Positions 9,124-18,327 of a DNA stretch of 64,000 bases are shown here, piece after piece. Origin of the DNA: Paludibaculum sp. (lineage in GTDB: Bacteria; Acidobacteriota; Terriglobia; Bryobacterales; Bryobacteraceae); assembly GCA_029973955.1 (NCBI GenBank), contig JARKQJ010000218.1:186001-250000 (forward strand). Direction: 5' to 3'. The position numbers were made by a program, and so were the translations under genes. Every line of letters begins with the position of its first letter. Position 1 is the first letter of the stretch. The notes under the pieces were generated by a model, which saw only the letters and a program-made list of their open reading frames with translations, had not been told where the DNA came from and did not search any database.

Positions 9124-11649
9124 TCAGCGTTCGTCGTCGTCGCCGTCAGCGTCGGGCACGGCGAGCGGGGCGAAGACGGCGTTTTTCGGGGCGGGATAGG
9201 GGGTGTTCCAACCCTTGATCTGGCCCCACACGATGCGGTTGAGGCGTTCGACGGGCGCGGCGTCGGGGACGTCCCAGTTCATGCGGGCGGAGTCTTTGGC
9301 GGCCTGGCGCGCGGGGCCGCGGAGGGCGTTGAGCGAGGGGTTCATCTCGAAGAGAGAGTGAGTGGGCTGGAGGTGGGCGAAGGGGGCGAAGTCGGGCTGG
9401 TCAGTGAACGAGGCGCGCATGTCGGTGGCGATGAGGTCGAACAGGGAGAGTGTGGGGAGGCCGAGGATGAGTTCGATGGTCTTGACGATGCTCTGGTTGG
9501 CGTAAAAGGTGGAGTCGACGTGCTGGCGGCGCGTGTAGGGGCTGATGGCGAGGGCGACGGTGCGGTGGCCGTCGACGTGATCGACACCGTTTTGCGCGTC
9601 GTCCTCCACGACGAAGATGGCCATCTTCTTCCAGAAGGGCGAGTGGGAGAGGGCGTCGACGATCTGGCCGAGCGCGTAGTCGTTATCGGCCACCATGGCC
9701 TGTGGGGTGTTGGTGCCGGGCGAGGCGCCGTTGGTGTGGTTGCTGGGCAGCGACATGATGACGAGGTTGGGCATCTGGCCGGCGGCTTCCCACTGCTTGA
9801 ATTCGGCGAGGAAGATCTGCGCTCGGACGACATCGGGGATGCCGGTGGTGTAGCTGGGGAAGTTCCTGGCGAGGATCTTGTTGACCGGGGCGATAGGGGC
9901 GGTGATGTTCCAGCGTTTGGTGAAATCGGCGCCGGCTTTCCACTCTTCGAGGAGGCGCTGGCGCTGCTGGCGCGGCACGCTGAGGCGGCCGGCGTATTCG
10001 CCGAAGATGCGGACGGACTTGCCGCGGGCGAGCGCGGCGTCCCAAAGGAAGCCGCCGGAGGAGTAGGCGAGAGGATCGGAGCCGTCGAAGGGATAGCTGC
10101 GGCCTTCGTAGCCGGGCCAGAGGCAGTAGGCGGTTTCACTGGCTTGGGTGACCCACTGATGGCCGTCGGCGGAGTTGCCGCCGGTGGCGTAGAAGTTGTC
10201 GAGGAGGACGAAGTCGCGGGCGAGCTTGTGGTGATTGGGGGTGACCTTCTCGCCGAACATGGTGAGGGAGGGGTCGCCGTTGCCGCGGGGCAGGTCGCCG
10301 AAGACCTGGTCGTAGGTGCGGTTCTCCTTGACGATGTAGACGACGTGCTCGATGAAGGAGGGATCGCCGGAGCGGGCCGGAATGGCGACAGGCTTCGTGG
10401 CTGGAGGCGTGGGCACGGCGGGCAGCGTCATGCGGTTGTTCTCGGCGACGGCGGTGGTGTAGCTGGCGAGGAGATTGCGGTCGGGGACGGTGATGACGTT
10501 GACGGAGCCGCGGTAGGAGTGGACGAAGCGGCGCTTGGGCTCGCCGCTCCAGCCGGAGCCGGGGCCGAAGAGCGTGGCGACGGCGAGCTGGCGGCCGTCG
10601 GGCGAGACCGCGAGAGCGTTGGGGACCCAGGCGGTGGGGATGAGGCCGAGGATGCGGCCGGCACTGGGATCGACCACCGCGACGGCGTTGATGCCGCCGC
10701 ATGCCGCATAGAGAGTGGCGCCGTCGGGGGAGAGGGCGAGGGCGGTGGGGGAGATGCCGCGGACGCGCTGAGGGAAGGGCTGCAGATCGATGGTGCGCAG
10801 GACGGCGTTGGTGCGCGTGTCGACGACGCTGATGGTGTCGGCATTGGAGTTGGCGACGTAGAGGAGGTGGCGCTTTTCGTCCCAGCGGAGGGCTGTGGGA
10901 TGGAGGCCGACGGCGATGGTGTGGGTGGCGGAGAGGGTTTTGAGATCGATGCGCGTGAGGGTGCCGGAGGCGGCGATGCCGCGCGCGTCGACGACGGCCT
11001 TGTCGGCGTTGATGTCGAGGCCGAGAGCGGCGGTGAGGTCGCCCTGCCTGGGGACGCGGCCGGCCCAGTTGGAGACATAGGCGACGGTGCCTTCCGCGTT
11101 GATCACGGCGCCGAAGGGGGCGATGCCGGTTTTGACGGAGCCGCGGACGGCGCCGGATTTCGCATCGATCACCGCGAGTTCATTGGTGGCAGTGAGGGGC
11201 ACGGCGAGCACGGAACCGTTGGAGGCGATGGCTCCGGCGAGGGCGGTTTTGGGCAGGAATGCCGCGTCGGCCAGTTCGTCGCCGGAGGACTTCTGGATGT
11301 GGACCTGGGCCTTGGCGTCCGTGTAGACGGCCAAGGCGTGGCCGGCGTCCGGCAGGAAGGTGATGCCCTGCAGGGCCATGCGGCCCTTGATGGCGATGCG
11401 CTGAAGAACCTTGTTCTCTTTCCAGTCCATGCGATAGAGGCCGGTGGCCTGCAGCACGTGGAGTTCGGCGCTGCTGGCGCCGAAGGCAACGCCATAGACG
11501 CGGCCCTGGAAGATGCTCTGCACTCCGGCGGGCGTGGTGCGCTGGTTGGTGGTGACCACGCCGGAATCGGTGACCGAGCGGACGGGGGCTTCCGGAGTCT
11601 GGGCCAGGCAGGCGAAGCCGATGAGGAGGAGGAGAGTTAGGGTCTTCAT
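9124..11649 (-). CDS. exported YncE-like beta-propeller / phosphoesterase fusion
   Basis: An 841-residue two-domain exported protein. The signal peptide is MKTLTLLLLIGFACLAQT. Residues of about 30-400 carry repeated propeller blades of YncE/lactonase type, with phrases such as LALSPDGATLYAAC and NALAVSPDGRQLAVA. From about residue 420 a phosphoesterase/phospholipase-C-like or alkaline-phosphatase-superfamily domain begins (YIVKENRTYDQVFGDLPRG, then DDAQNGVDHVDGHRT). Such fusions are common in Acidobacteria and act in the periplasm or outside the cell; the substrate is unknown. The ATG at 11649 is preferred over a TTG nine bases upstream because it begins the signal peptide. It is divergent from the sugar hydrolase gene at 11693. 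Confidence 0.85.
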   Translation of the reverse strand: MKTLTLLLLIGFACLAQTPEAPVRSVTDSGVVTTNQRTTPAGVQSIFQGRVYGVAFGASSAELHVLQATGLYRMDWKENKVLQRIAIKGRMALQGITFLPDAGHALAVYTDAKAQVHIQKSSGDELADAAFLPKTALAGAIASNGSVLAVPLTATNELAVIDAKSGAVRGSVKTGIAPFGAVINAEGTVAYVSNWAGRVPRQGDLTAALGLDINADKAVVDARGIAASGTLTRIDLKTLSATHTIAVGLHPTALRWDEKRHLLYVANSNADTISVVDTRTNAVLRTIDLQPFPQRVRGISPTALALSPDGATLYAACGGINAVAVVDPSAGRILGLIPTAWVPNALAVSPDGRQLAVATLFGPGSGWSGEPKRRFVHSYRGSVNVITVPDRNLLASYTTAVAENNRMTLPAVPTPPATKPVAIPARSGDPSFIEHVVYIVKENRTYDQVFGDLPRGNGDPSLTMFGEKVTPNHHKLARDFVLLDNFYATGGNSADGHQWVTQASETAYCLWPGYEGRSYPFDGSDPLAYSSGGFLWDAALARGKSVRIFGEYAGRLSVPRQQRQRLLEEWKAGADFTKRWNITAPIAPVNKILARNFPSYTTGIPDVVRAQIFLAEFKQWEAAGQMPNLVIMSLPSNHTNGASPGTNTPQAMVADNDYALGQIVDALSHSPFWKKMAIFVVEDDAQNGVDHVDGHRTVALAISPYTRRQHVDSTFYANQSIVKTIELILGLPTLSLFDLIATDMRASFTDQPDFAPFAHLQPTHSLFEMNPSLNALRGPARQAAKDSARMNWDVPDAAPVERLNRIVWGQIKGWNTPYPAPKNAVFAPLAVPDADGDDDER

Positions 11650-11692
11650 GACGGGCAATCCGGTCCGTACCTATGATACGTTGACTTGCGTT

Positions 11693-12331
11693 ATGACGAT
11701 TCGCTGCCTTCTTCTCTTCTCGCTGATGCTGGCGCCCGCGATGGCCGCCGACTGGGTGGACCTGCTGCCGCCGGAGACCGCGCTAGGCCAGCCGATTCCG
11801 GGTTGGACGAGAATCCCCATTCCAGCCATCGCCGGGCTGAAGCCGGAGCCGCAGTGGAAGGTGGACGCGGCTACGAAGTCGATCATCTGCACCGGCAAAG
11901 GCGGCCACGAGTGGCTGCGCTACGACAAGGAGCTGGGCGACTACGTGCTCCAGGTGGAATGGCGCTTCACGCCGAAGGAAGGCGAGACGAAATACAACAG
12001 CGGCATCGGCATCCGGCTGTCGCCCATGGGCGAGCTGTGGTGGCAGGCGCAGACCGGGTTGGCCGGCGGCTGGCTGTTTGGCGTGAACTTCGCCAACGGC
12101 GCGCTGGCGCGCGTGAATCTGAAAGACCAGATGAAAGAGAACCGCGTGAAGCCGGCGGGCGAGTGGAACGTCTATGAGATCCGCGTGCAGGGCGACAAGA
12201 TCACGCTCTCGATCAACGGCGGCGTGGCGAGCGAGTATGTGGGTGTGGGGCTGCGGCGCGGCTACATCGGCCTGGAAGCGGAAGGCTATGAGATCGCCTT
12301 CCGGAATATCAAACTGCAGGCGCTGAACTAG
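11693..12331 (+). CDS. secreted 3-keto-disaccharide hydrolase (DUF1080) family protein
   Basis: A 212-residue protein with a signal peptide (MTIRCLLLFSLMLAPAMAAD) followed by one jelly-roll domain of the 3-keto-disaccharide hydrolase/DUF1080 family. Recognisable landmarks are KYNSGIGIRLSP, the GEWNVYEIRVQGDKI strand and the closing IGLEAEGYEIAFRNIKLQ. Members hydrolyse 3-keto-glycosides or bind sugars outside the cytoplasm; the exact substrate cannot be told from sequence. A TATGAT hexamer at 11672-11677 could be its -10 box. The start at 11693 gives the signal peptide; the frame stays open upstream but overlaps the divergent gene. Base composition on this strand becomes more C-rich from here on. 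Confidence 0.82.
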   Translation: MTIRCLLLFSLMLAPAMAADWVDLLPPETALGQPIPGWTRIPIPAIAGLKPEPQWKVDAATKSIICTGKGGHEWLRYDKELGDYVLQVEWRFTPKEGETKYNSGIGIRLSPMGELWWQAQTGLAGGWLFGVNFANGALARVNLKDQMKENRVKPAGEWNVYEIRVQGDKITLSINGGVASEYVGVGLRRGYIGLEAEGYEIAFRNIKLQALN

Positions 12332-12334
12332 GAA

Positions 12335-13630
12335 TTAAAAGCCAGGCACCTTCCAGACGACCTGTCCACCCACCACGGTAGCAATGGGTCCGCCGTGGAA
12401 TGTGCGTCCGCTGAAGGGCGTGTTGGTGCTTTTCGAGGCGGTCTGCTTCACGTCGTAGGTCCACGGATATTCGGGGTGGAGGATGGTGACGTCGCCGACG
12501 TAGCCGGGCTTGAGGGCGCCGCGTGCCTGCTGGCCTTTCCAGCCGATGACGCGTGCTGGTTCGCTGGTGTAGAGCGCGATCAGCCTGTTGAGGCTGATGC
12601 GGCCGGAGTGGACGAGCACTTCCAGCGACACGCCGAGCGCGGTTTCCAGGCCCGTGATGCCGAAGGGGCAGCGTTCGAACTCCTGCATCTTGTCGTCGCC
12701 GGCGTGCGGCGCATGGTCCGTGGCCAGGCAATCGACGGCGCCGGAAGCGACGCCGGCGATCACAGCTTCGACGTCGTGATCGCAGCGCAGCGGCGGCTTC
12801 ATCTGGTAGTTCGAATCGTAAGGCTTCATGTGCTCCGTATGGAGCGCGATGTGGTGGGGCGTGGCCTCGCAGGTGACGGGTAGGCCGCGCTGTTTGGCGA
12901 AAGCCACCATGCCGACGGCGTGGCGCGTGGAGATGTGGGCCACGTGATAGCGCACGCCGGTGAGTTCGGCCAGCAGAATGTCGCGCGCCACCATGACGTC
13001 TTCGGAGGCGGCGGGGATGCCGCGGATACCCAGGCGGACGCTTTCCACGCACTCGTGCATGTCGCCGCCGGCCGAGAGGTTCAGGTCCTCGCAGTGCTGG
13101 ATGAGGGGAATGTCGTGCGCACGCGCGGTTTCCATGGCGCGGCGGATGACGCGCGCATTCATCACCGGGCGGCCGTCGTCGCTGATGGCGACCGCGCCGG
13201 CGGCGATCATGGAGCCGATGGAGGCGAGTTCCTCGCCGGCGCTGCCCTTGGTGATGGCGCCGATGGGGCAGACGTTGACGATGGCTTCGCGGCGCGCCTT
13301 CTCGACGATGTAGGTAGTGACGGTGGCCGAATCGTTGACCGGGTTCGTATTCGGCATGCAGCAGACGGTGGTGAAACCGCCGGCGGCAGCGGCGCGCGAG
13401 CCGGTGGCGATGGTTTCGGCGTGGGTGAAGCCGGGCTCGCGCAGGTGGACATGGATGTCGATGAAGCCGGGCGCGACGACGAGTCCGGCGGCGTCGAAGA
13501 CGTCGGCGCCGGGGGCGGAGAGATCGGGGGCGACGGCACTGACTCGGCCGTCTTCGAGGAGGACGTCGGCGACGGCATCGTGGCCGGACGCCGGGCAGAT
13601 GACTCTGCCGTTGCGGATCAGGAGCTTCAC
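12335..13630 (-). CDS. pyrC: dihydroorotase
   Basis: Dihydroorotase cyclises N-carbamoyl-aspartate in de novo pyrimidine synthesis. At 431 residues it is a class I enzyme (PyrC/AllB-like amidohydrolase). The zinc motif HVHLREPG comes after APGFIDI, and MPNTNPVNDSATV and CLATDHAPH are also present. Its start codon overlaps the pyrB stop by 4 bp (13627-13630), so translation is coupled. It is the last gene of pyrR-pyrB-pyrC and ends 3 bp from the convergent sugar hydrolase gene. Confidence 0.95.
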   Translation of the reverse strand: MKLLIRNGRVICPASGHDAVADVLLEDGRVSAVAPDLSAPGADVFDAAGLVVAPGFIDIHVHLREPGFTHAETIATGSRAAAAGGFTTVCCMPNTNPVNDSATVTTYIVEKARREAIVNVCPIGAITKGSAGEELASIGSMIAAGAVAISDDGRPVMNARVIRRAMETARAHDIPLIQHCEDLNLSAGGDMHECVESVRLGIRGIPAASEDVMVARDILLAELTGVRYHVAHISTRHAVGMVAFAKQRGLPVTCEATPHHIALHTEHMKPYDSNYQMKPPLRCDHDVEAVIAGVASGAVDCLATDHAPHAGDDKMQEFERCPFGITGLETALGVSLEVLVHSGRISLNRLIALYTSEPARVIGWKGQQARGALKPGYVGDVTILHPEYPWTYDVKQTASKSTNTPFSGRTFHGGPIATVVGGQVVWKVPGF

Positions 13631-14538
13631 TGCGACAAAACCCTTTCCAGGACGGCCATGCGCACGGCGACGCCGTTTTCCACTTGGTTGAGAATGCGGG
13701 ACCGCTGCGAGTCGGCCACGTCGGAAGAGATTTCACGCCCGCGGTTCATCGGGCCGGGGTGCATGACGATGACTTCCGGGTGGGCCAGGCCGAGGTGTTC
13801 GCGGCGCAGTCCGTAGAAGCGGAAGTACTCGCCGGCCTGCATGGCGGGCTCGTGAATCCGTTCCAATTGCACGCGGAGCATCATGATCACATCCGCGCCG
13901 GTGACGGCGCGCGTCATGTCGTATTCGAGCGTCACGCCGGAGGCGATGGAAGCCATCTCGCGCGGCAGCAGAGCGGGCGGGCCGCACAGCACAATCTCCG
14001 CGCCGAACTTCGAGAGAAGATGCACGTTGGAGCGCGCCACGCGGCTGTGCTGAATGTCGCCGATGATGGCCACGCGAAGCCCTTCCAGGCGGCCGCAGCA
14101 ATCGAGAATCGTGCGCGCGTCGAGCAGCGCCTGGGTGGGGTGCTCGTGCGTGCCGTCGCCGGCGTTGACGATGGGCGTGCTGAGGTGGCGCGAAAGGAAG
14201 TGCGGCGCGCCGGAAGCCTGATGGCGCATGACGATGGCGGAAGGCCGCATGGCCGCCAGGGTGTTGAGCGTGTCCACCAGGCTTTCGCCTTTGGAGACGC
14301 TGGAGCCGGACGCGGTGATGGCCAGCGTGTCGGCGCCGAGGCGGTGCGCGGCGATCTCAAAGCTGGAACGCGTGCGCGTGGAGTTTTCGAAAAAGGCGTT
14401 CACCACCAGCTTGCCCGTGCAGGTGTTCGCCTTGGCGAAGGTGCGCCCGTCATGGGGCTGGAACGCGACGGCGCGTTCGAGGATCTGCTCGATGACGGAG
14501 CGATCCGTTTCCTCGATGCCAAGCAGGCCCAGGGCCAT
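13627..14538 (-). CDS. pyrB: aspartate carbamoyltransferase catalytic subunit
   Basis: PyrB condenses carbamoyl phosphate with aspartate, the first committed step of pyrimidine synthesis. The 303-residue length is standard. The carbamoyl-phosphate loop STRTRSSFEIAAHRLGAD and the HPTQALLDARTI motif are intact, as is HPGPMNRG near the C-terminus. No pyrI regulatory subunit is adjacent, as expected for a PyrR-controlled operon. The gene lies 12 bp after pyrR and overlaps pyrC. Confidence 0.96.
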   Translation of the reverse strand: MALGLLGIEETDRSVIEQILERAVAFQPHDGRTFAKANTCTGKLVVNAFFENSTRTRSSFEIAAHRLGADTLAITASGSSVSKGESLVDTLNTLAAMRPSAIVMRHQASGAPHFLSRHLSTPIVNAGDGTHEHPTQALLDARTILDCCGRLEGLRVAIIGDIQHSRVARSNVHLLSKFGAEIVLCGPPALLPREMASIASGVTLEYDMTRAVTGADVIMMLRVQLERIHEPAMQAGEYFRFYGLRREHLGLAHPEVIVMHPGPMNRGREISSDVADSQRSRILNQVENGVAVRMAVLERVLSQ

Positions 14539-14550
14539 GGTGGAACCTCC

Positions 14551-15102
14551 CTAGTCGGCCTTCTCGACCAGCAGGACTTTCTCGGTGCCGTCGATCTCCT
14601 GGAACTTGACCTCGATGATCTCGCGCGAGGAGGTGGGTACCTTGCGGCCGATGTACTGGGCTTCGATGGGCAGTTCGCGGTGGCCGCGGTCGATGAGGAC
14701 GAGCAGTTGCACGCGCGAGGGGCGGCCGAGTTCGAATAGTGCATCGAGGGCGGCGCGGATGGTGCGGCCGGTGTAGAGCACGTCGTCCATGAGGATGACG
14801 TCTTTGCCGGCAACGGAGAAGTCGATCTTCGTGCCGCTCACCACCGGCTTGGGGCCCACGGTGGAAAGGTCGTCGCGGTAGAGATTGATGTCGAGGATCC
14901 CCACCGGTACGGAGATCTTTTCCAGCGCCTCGATTTTGGCGGCCAGGCGTTCCGCCATCGGAATGCCGCGGCGCTTGATGCCGATGAAGGCGAGGTTGGC
15001 GGGGTCTCCTACTTTTTCCAGCACTTCGTGAGCGAGGCGCACCAGCGTGCGGTCGATCTCGGAAGCGCTCATGAGTTGGGCTTTTTCTCTGGTTGCGCTC
15101 AT
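14551..15102 (-). CDS. pyrR: bifunctional pyr operon regulator / uracil phosphoribosyltransferase
   Basis: PyrR is a phosphoribosyltransferase-fold protein that in Firmicutes binds pyr mRNA and shuts the operon down when UMP is high; many homologs also make UMP from uracil and PRPP. The 183-residue protein has the PRPP loop VILMDDVLYTGRTIRAAL and FIGIKRRGIPMAERLA. It heads pyrR-pyrB-pyrC. Only 45 bp separate it from the upstream gdpd stop, and I see no antiterminator/terminator pair there. A second ATG ten codons in (15072) is a possible alternative start; neither has a strong ribosome-binding site. Confidence 0.93.
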   Translation of the reverse strand: MSATREKAQLMSASEIDRTLVRLAHEVLEKVGDPANLAFIGIKRRGIPMAERLAAKIEALEKISVPVGILDINLYRDDLSTVGPKPVVSGTKIDFSVAGKDVILMDDVLYTGRTIRAALDALFELGRPSRVQLLVLIDRGHRELPIEAQYIGRKVPTSSREIIEVKFQEIDGTEKVLLVEKAD

Positions 15103-15147
15103 CGGAGTTCAGTTTACTACTTCAGGGGGGCGCGGGACCCCGCTCCG

Positions 15148-16026
15148 TCAGCGCTTCTCGTGGTAGTAATCGCGAATAATCTGCATCACGGTGTCTGGAA
15201 AATCCGTGGCGAAGCTGGCTGCGCCCACGTCGAGCAGGTGGCGGTAGATGGCGGCGTCTTTGGTGGCCCAGGGCAACACCTGGAAGAGGATGTTGTGCGC
15301 GCGCAACTCGCGGCCTGTGCTGATGAGGAACTCGTCGGAGGGAGACTGCGCGCCGTTCACGGAGCGGATGTGAATCTGAAGCTGCGAGATATCGGCGAAG
15401 TTCACCTCGCGCAGCTTGGCGACACGCGCCGCCAGATCGGCTTCCGTGCCGCCCATCCAGTGGAGCGTGAAGGAGTCCGGCGCCAGGGCTTTCCACTGGC
15501 GGATGATGCTGTAGTCCGTGCTGGCGAGGATCAGTTGCCCGCGCACTTGGGCCGTGCCGGATTCTCGCGCGAGCTGCGCCAGGTCGACGTTCTTGATGTC
15601 GATATAGAGGCGGCGGCCGGGATTCTTGCGGAGGATCTGATAGACCTGATCGAGCCGCGGCACGCGCTGGCCCTTGAACTTGCCGCCTTTCCACGCGCCG
15701 ATGTCGAGCTGAGAGACCTGCGACCAGGTGAGATCCTGGATGCCGCGCTTCTTTTCCGCGGGCGAGGCATCGGGCAGGATGCGGCTGAAGTCGTTGTCGT
15801 GGAAGGCGACGATCACGCCGTCGGAGGTGGTGCGCAGGTCGGCTTCCGGCACCGTGGCGAGCTTCCAGGCGAGTTCGAAGGCGTCCAGCGAGTTCTCAGG
15901 CATCAGTTCGCCGGCGCCGCGATGGCTTTGCACGACGAACTCGCGCAGCGGGATGTGGCCGCGGACGTTCCAATCGGCTTGCGCGGAGGCGAGCAGCGGA
16001 AGGAGGAAGAAGAGCAGGGATTTCAT
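15148..16026 (-). CDS. secreted glycerophosphodiester phosphodiesterase family protein
   Basis: GDPD enzymes hydrolyse glycerophosphodiesters to glycerol-3-phosphate and an alcohol. The 292-residue protein has a signal peptide (MKSLLFFLLPLLASAQ), so it should act in the periplasm. Family landmarks are QSHRGAGELMPENSLDAF, the acidic PEADLRTTSDG segment and VIVAFHDNDFSR. The C-terminal half contains YIDIKN and ends without extra domains. It lies 6 bp after a small secreted-protein gene and 45 bp before pyrR, all on the minus strand, so it may share their transcript. Confidence 0.87.
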   Translation of the reverse strand: MKSLLFFLLPLLASAQADWNVRGHIPLREFVVQSHRGAGELMPENSLDAFELAWKLATVPEADLRTTSDGVIVAFHDNDFSRILPDASPAEKKRGIQDLTWSQVSQLDIGAWKGGKFKGQRVPRLDQVYQILRKNPGRRLYIDIKNVDLAQLARESGTAQVRGQLILASTDYSIIRQWKALAPDSFTLHWMGGTEADLAARVAKLREVNFADISQLQIHIRSVNGAQSPSDEFLISTGRELRAHNILFQVLPWATKDAAIYRHLLDVGAASFATDFPDTVMQIIRDYYHEKR

Positions 16027-16032
16027 GGGGAG

Positions 16033-16380
16033 TCAGTAACGGATCATCCGGCCGCGCATGCGCCGCGCGGTCTTTTCGATCTCCTCCAGGTCCTTGGTGG
16101 CCTTGAGGGAGAGCACATGGCCGGTGGTCTTCTTCAGTTCCGCTTCGATGGTGTCGAGCTTGGCCCGAATGGACTGGATGTCCTTGAGATTCGCCTCGTA
16201 GTCCGCTTTCAGGATGGCTTCAGACTGGAGCTTGCCGTTGGGCAGCCGGCGATCTTCGGGGCGCTCGCGCTGGTCGGGCGGCTGATCTGGAAACTGGGCC
16301 AGGGCGGCGAAGCCCAGCAGGAGGGCGGCGAGAGCCGGCTTGGTAAACTGGTTCCTAATGAAAGACGTCAAGTTGGGCAT
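16033..16380 (-). CDS. small putative secreted coiled protein, unknown function
   Basis: About 115 residues: a hydrophobic N-terminal segment (KPALAALLLGFAALAQ) that looks like a signal peptide, a proline-rich stretch, then a charged helical region rich in Lys, Glu and Asp (DIQSIRAKLDTIEAELKKT). I do not recognise a family. The ATG at 16380 has a GAGG element six bases upstream; it makes the 5' end overlap the divergent hom gene by 23 bp, which is unusual but possible. It is 6 bp before the GDPD gene on the same strand, suggesting a shared transcript. Confidence 0.5.
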   Translation of the reverse strand: MPNLTSFIRNQFTKPALAALLLGFAALAQFPDQPPDQRERPEDRRLPNGKLQSEAILKADYEANLKDIQSIRAKLDTIEAELKKTTGHVLSLKATKDLEEIEKTARRMRGRMIRY

Positions 16381-17662
16381 CGTCGGCCTCGGCAATGTCG
16401 GCGGTGGAACACTCACCATTCTGGCTGAAAACAACGAAGAGATTGCGCGCAAGCTGGGCTTCCGTCTGCAAGTGACTGCGGTGTGCAGCCGAACGGCGAC
16501 GGAGAAGAGGCTGCCCGCCGGCATCGCGCCGATGCTCATCACCACGGATTGGCGCGAAGTGGTGGCGCATCCGGAGGTGGATGTGGTGGCCGAACTCGTC
16601 GGCGGCACCGGTGTGGCCAAAGAAGTGGTGGAGGGCGCCATCGCCGCCGGTAAGAGCGTGGTGACCGCCAACAAGGAACTGATCGCGCTGGAGGGCGTGA
16701 ACATCTGGCGCCAGGCACAGGCGAAGGGCGTGACGTTGGCCATGGAAGCTTCCGTCTGCGGTGGTATCCCCATCCACGCCGTGCTGCGCGAAGGCATTGC
16801 GGGCGACCGCATTGAGACCGTCTTCGGCATCCTCAACGGCACCAGCAACTACATCCTCACCGAGATCGAACAGCACGGCTCGGACTTCGCCGCGGTGCTC
16901 GCCGAAGCCCAGCGGCTGGGCTATGCGGAAGCCGACCCCACGGCCGACATCGGCGGCTTCGACGCGCGCTCCAAGCTCGTTCTGCTCGCCTCGCTCGCTT
17001 TCGGTGTGCGGCTCACTCCGGCCGACATCTACACCGAAGGCATCCAGCGCGTTTCACCCACGGATTTCGCCTACGCGAAGCAGTTGGGCTGCACCATCAA
17101 GCTGCTGTGCGCGGCGCGGCGCGTGGACGGCGGGCTGTTCGTGTCCGTGCGCCCGGCGCTGCTGCCCGGCACGACGATCATGGCCAGCGTGCACGGCGCC
17201 TATAACGCCGTGTGGTGCCGCGGTGCGTTCGGCGCGGATACCTTCTACTACGGCCGCGGCGCGGGTCCGACGCCCACCGGCGTGGCCGTGGTGAGCGACC
17301 TGATGCGCGTCGCCCGCGAGATCCGCCCTGCCGCCGCACACCGCGTGCCGCCATTCGCGCACACGGAAGTGCCGGATTCGAAGCCCCTGCCCATCGGCGA
17401 CCAGAAGCGCCCATGGTATCTGCGCTTCCGCATCACGGACCGCCCCGGCATCATCCGCGATCTTTCTTCCATCCTCGCCGGCCACGGTATCTCCATCGAC
17501 GCCGTGCTGCAGTTGCCAGACCAGGACAAGCAGAACCTGCCGTTCGTCATCACGCTGGAGAACTCGCTGGAATCCTCCGTGCGCAGCGCCGTGGAGCAGA
17601 TGGCGGCCTTGGAGTTCATGGTGGAGCCGCCGCTGGCGATGCCGATTGAGAGGGGCGTGTGA
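16358..17662 (+). CDS. hom: homoserine dehydrogenase with ACT domain
   Basis: Homoserine dehydrogenase reduces aspartate semialdehyde to homoserine for threonine and methionine synthesis. The 434-residue chain has the NAD(P) Rossmann opening VKLGIVGLGNVGGGTL, VVTANKELIAL, FGILNGTSNYILTEI and the ADPTADIGGFDARSKL motif. From about residue 350 there is a C-terminal ACT domain (RFRITDRPGIIRDLSSIL), which normally gives threonine feedback. This is the usual biosynthetic type. Its stop overlaps the GTG start of the next gene by 4 bp, so translation is coupled. A second homoserine-dehydrogenase-like gene without ACT lies 2.5 kb downstream on the other strand. Confidence 0.95.
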   Translation: MKDVKLGIVGLGNVGGGTLTILAENNEEIARKLGFRLQVTAVCSRTATEKRLPAGIAPMLITTDWREVVAHPEVDVVAELVGGTGVAKEVVEGAIAAGKSVVTANKELIALEGVNIWRQAQAKGVTLAMEASVCGGIPIHAVLREGIAGDRIETVFGILNGTSNYILTEIEQHGSDFAAVLAEAQRLGYAEADPTADIGGFDARSKLVLLASLAFGVRLTPADIYTEGIQRVSPTDFAYAKQLGCTIKLLCAARRVDGGLFVSVRPALLPGTTIMASVHGAYNAVWCRGAFGADTFYYGRGAGPTPTGVAVVSDLMRVAREIRPAAAHRVPPFAHTEVPDSKPLPIGDQKRPWYLRFRITDRPGIIRDLSSILAGHGISIDAVLQLPDQDKQNLPFVITLENSLESSVRSAVEQMAALEFMVEPPLAMPIERGV

Positions 17663-18327
17663 GGAAGGAACTGGTGCTGGCGGCTGTGCTCGCCGTGCCC
17701 GTCTGCGGGCAGGTGGCCGACAAGGCCAACGAACGTTACCGCACCGCTGAAGGCCGGCAGGGCATGCTGGCCAACCTCAGCGCAGAAGATCGCGCCGCGC
17801 GGCTGAAGGGCGAGGCGATCGTGAAGGAACTGGGCGTGCAGCCCGGTTCCACGCTGGCCGATCTCGGCACCGGCGGCGGCGCCATGTTGCCGCTGTTCAG
17901 CGAGGCCGTGGGCGCGAAGGGCCAGGTGATAGCCGAGGATATCTTCGCGGATTTCCTCACGCCGACAAAGACGAAGTACGCGGCATTGAAGAATGTGAGT
18001 TTCGTGCTCGGTACCGAGAAGGACGTGAAGCTCCAGGCCGCCTCCGTGGATCTGGCAGTGACCATCGACGCCTATCATCACTGGGATTACCCCGCGGAAG
18101 TATTGGCCAGCGTGAAGAAGGCGTTGCGTCCGGGCGGCAGGTTCGCGATCGTCGACTACTTCAGGCGCGCAGGCGCCATGGACGCGCCCGGCAACGCTTT
18201 GCAGCACATCCGCCTGGATCGGGACGACGTGATCAAAGAGGTGACCGCGCTCGGCTTCCAGTTGGAGCGCACAGTGGAGCACGTACCCGGCAAGCAGTAC
18301 ATCGCCATCTTCACGCCGGTCCGCTGA
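17659..18327 (+). CDS. class I SAM-dependent methyltransferase with signal-peptide-like N-terminus
   Basis: A 222-residue protein from a GTG that overlaps the hom stop codon. The N-terminus (MRKELVLAAVLAVPVCGQ) looks like a signal or lipoprotein-type peptide. The rest is a SAM methyltransferase fold: motif I LADLGTGGGAMLPLFSEAV, then VDLAVTIDAYHHW and ALRPGGRFAIVDYFR. A periplasmic SAM enzyme is hard to explain because SAM is cytosolic; similar exported methyltransferase-like proteins are, to my recollection, common in Acidobacteria and their substrates are unknown. The 3' end overlaps the convergent Lrp gene by 17 bp. Confidence 0.8.
   Translation: MRKELVLAAVLAVPVCGQVADKANERYRTAEGRQGMLANLSAEDRAARLKGEAIVKELGVQPGSTLADLGTGGGAMLPLFSEAVGAKGQVIAEDIFADFLTPTKTKYAALKNVSFVLGTEKDVKLQAASVDLAVTIDAYHHWDYPAEVLASVKKALRPGGRFAIVDYFRRAGAMDAPGNALQHIRLDRDDVIKEVTALGFQLERTVEHVPGKQYIAIFTPVR

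Noticed and set aside
8905..11640. 911-codon open frame on the plus strand
   Set aside because: It mirrors the propeller/phosphoesterase gene on the minus strand, which has a signal peptide and clear domains.
15103..15147. PyrR-type attenuator before pyrR
   Set aside because: Only 45 bp are available and no alternative hairpins with a T-run are visible; regulation cannot be assigned from sequence.
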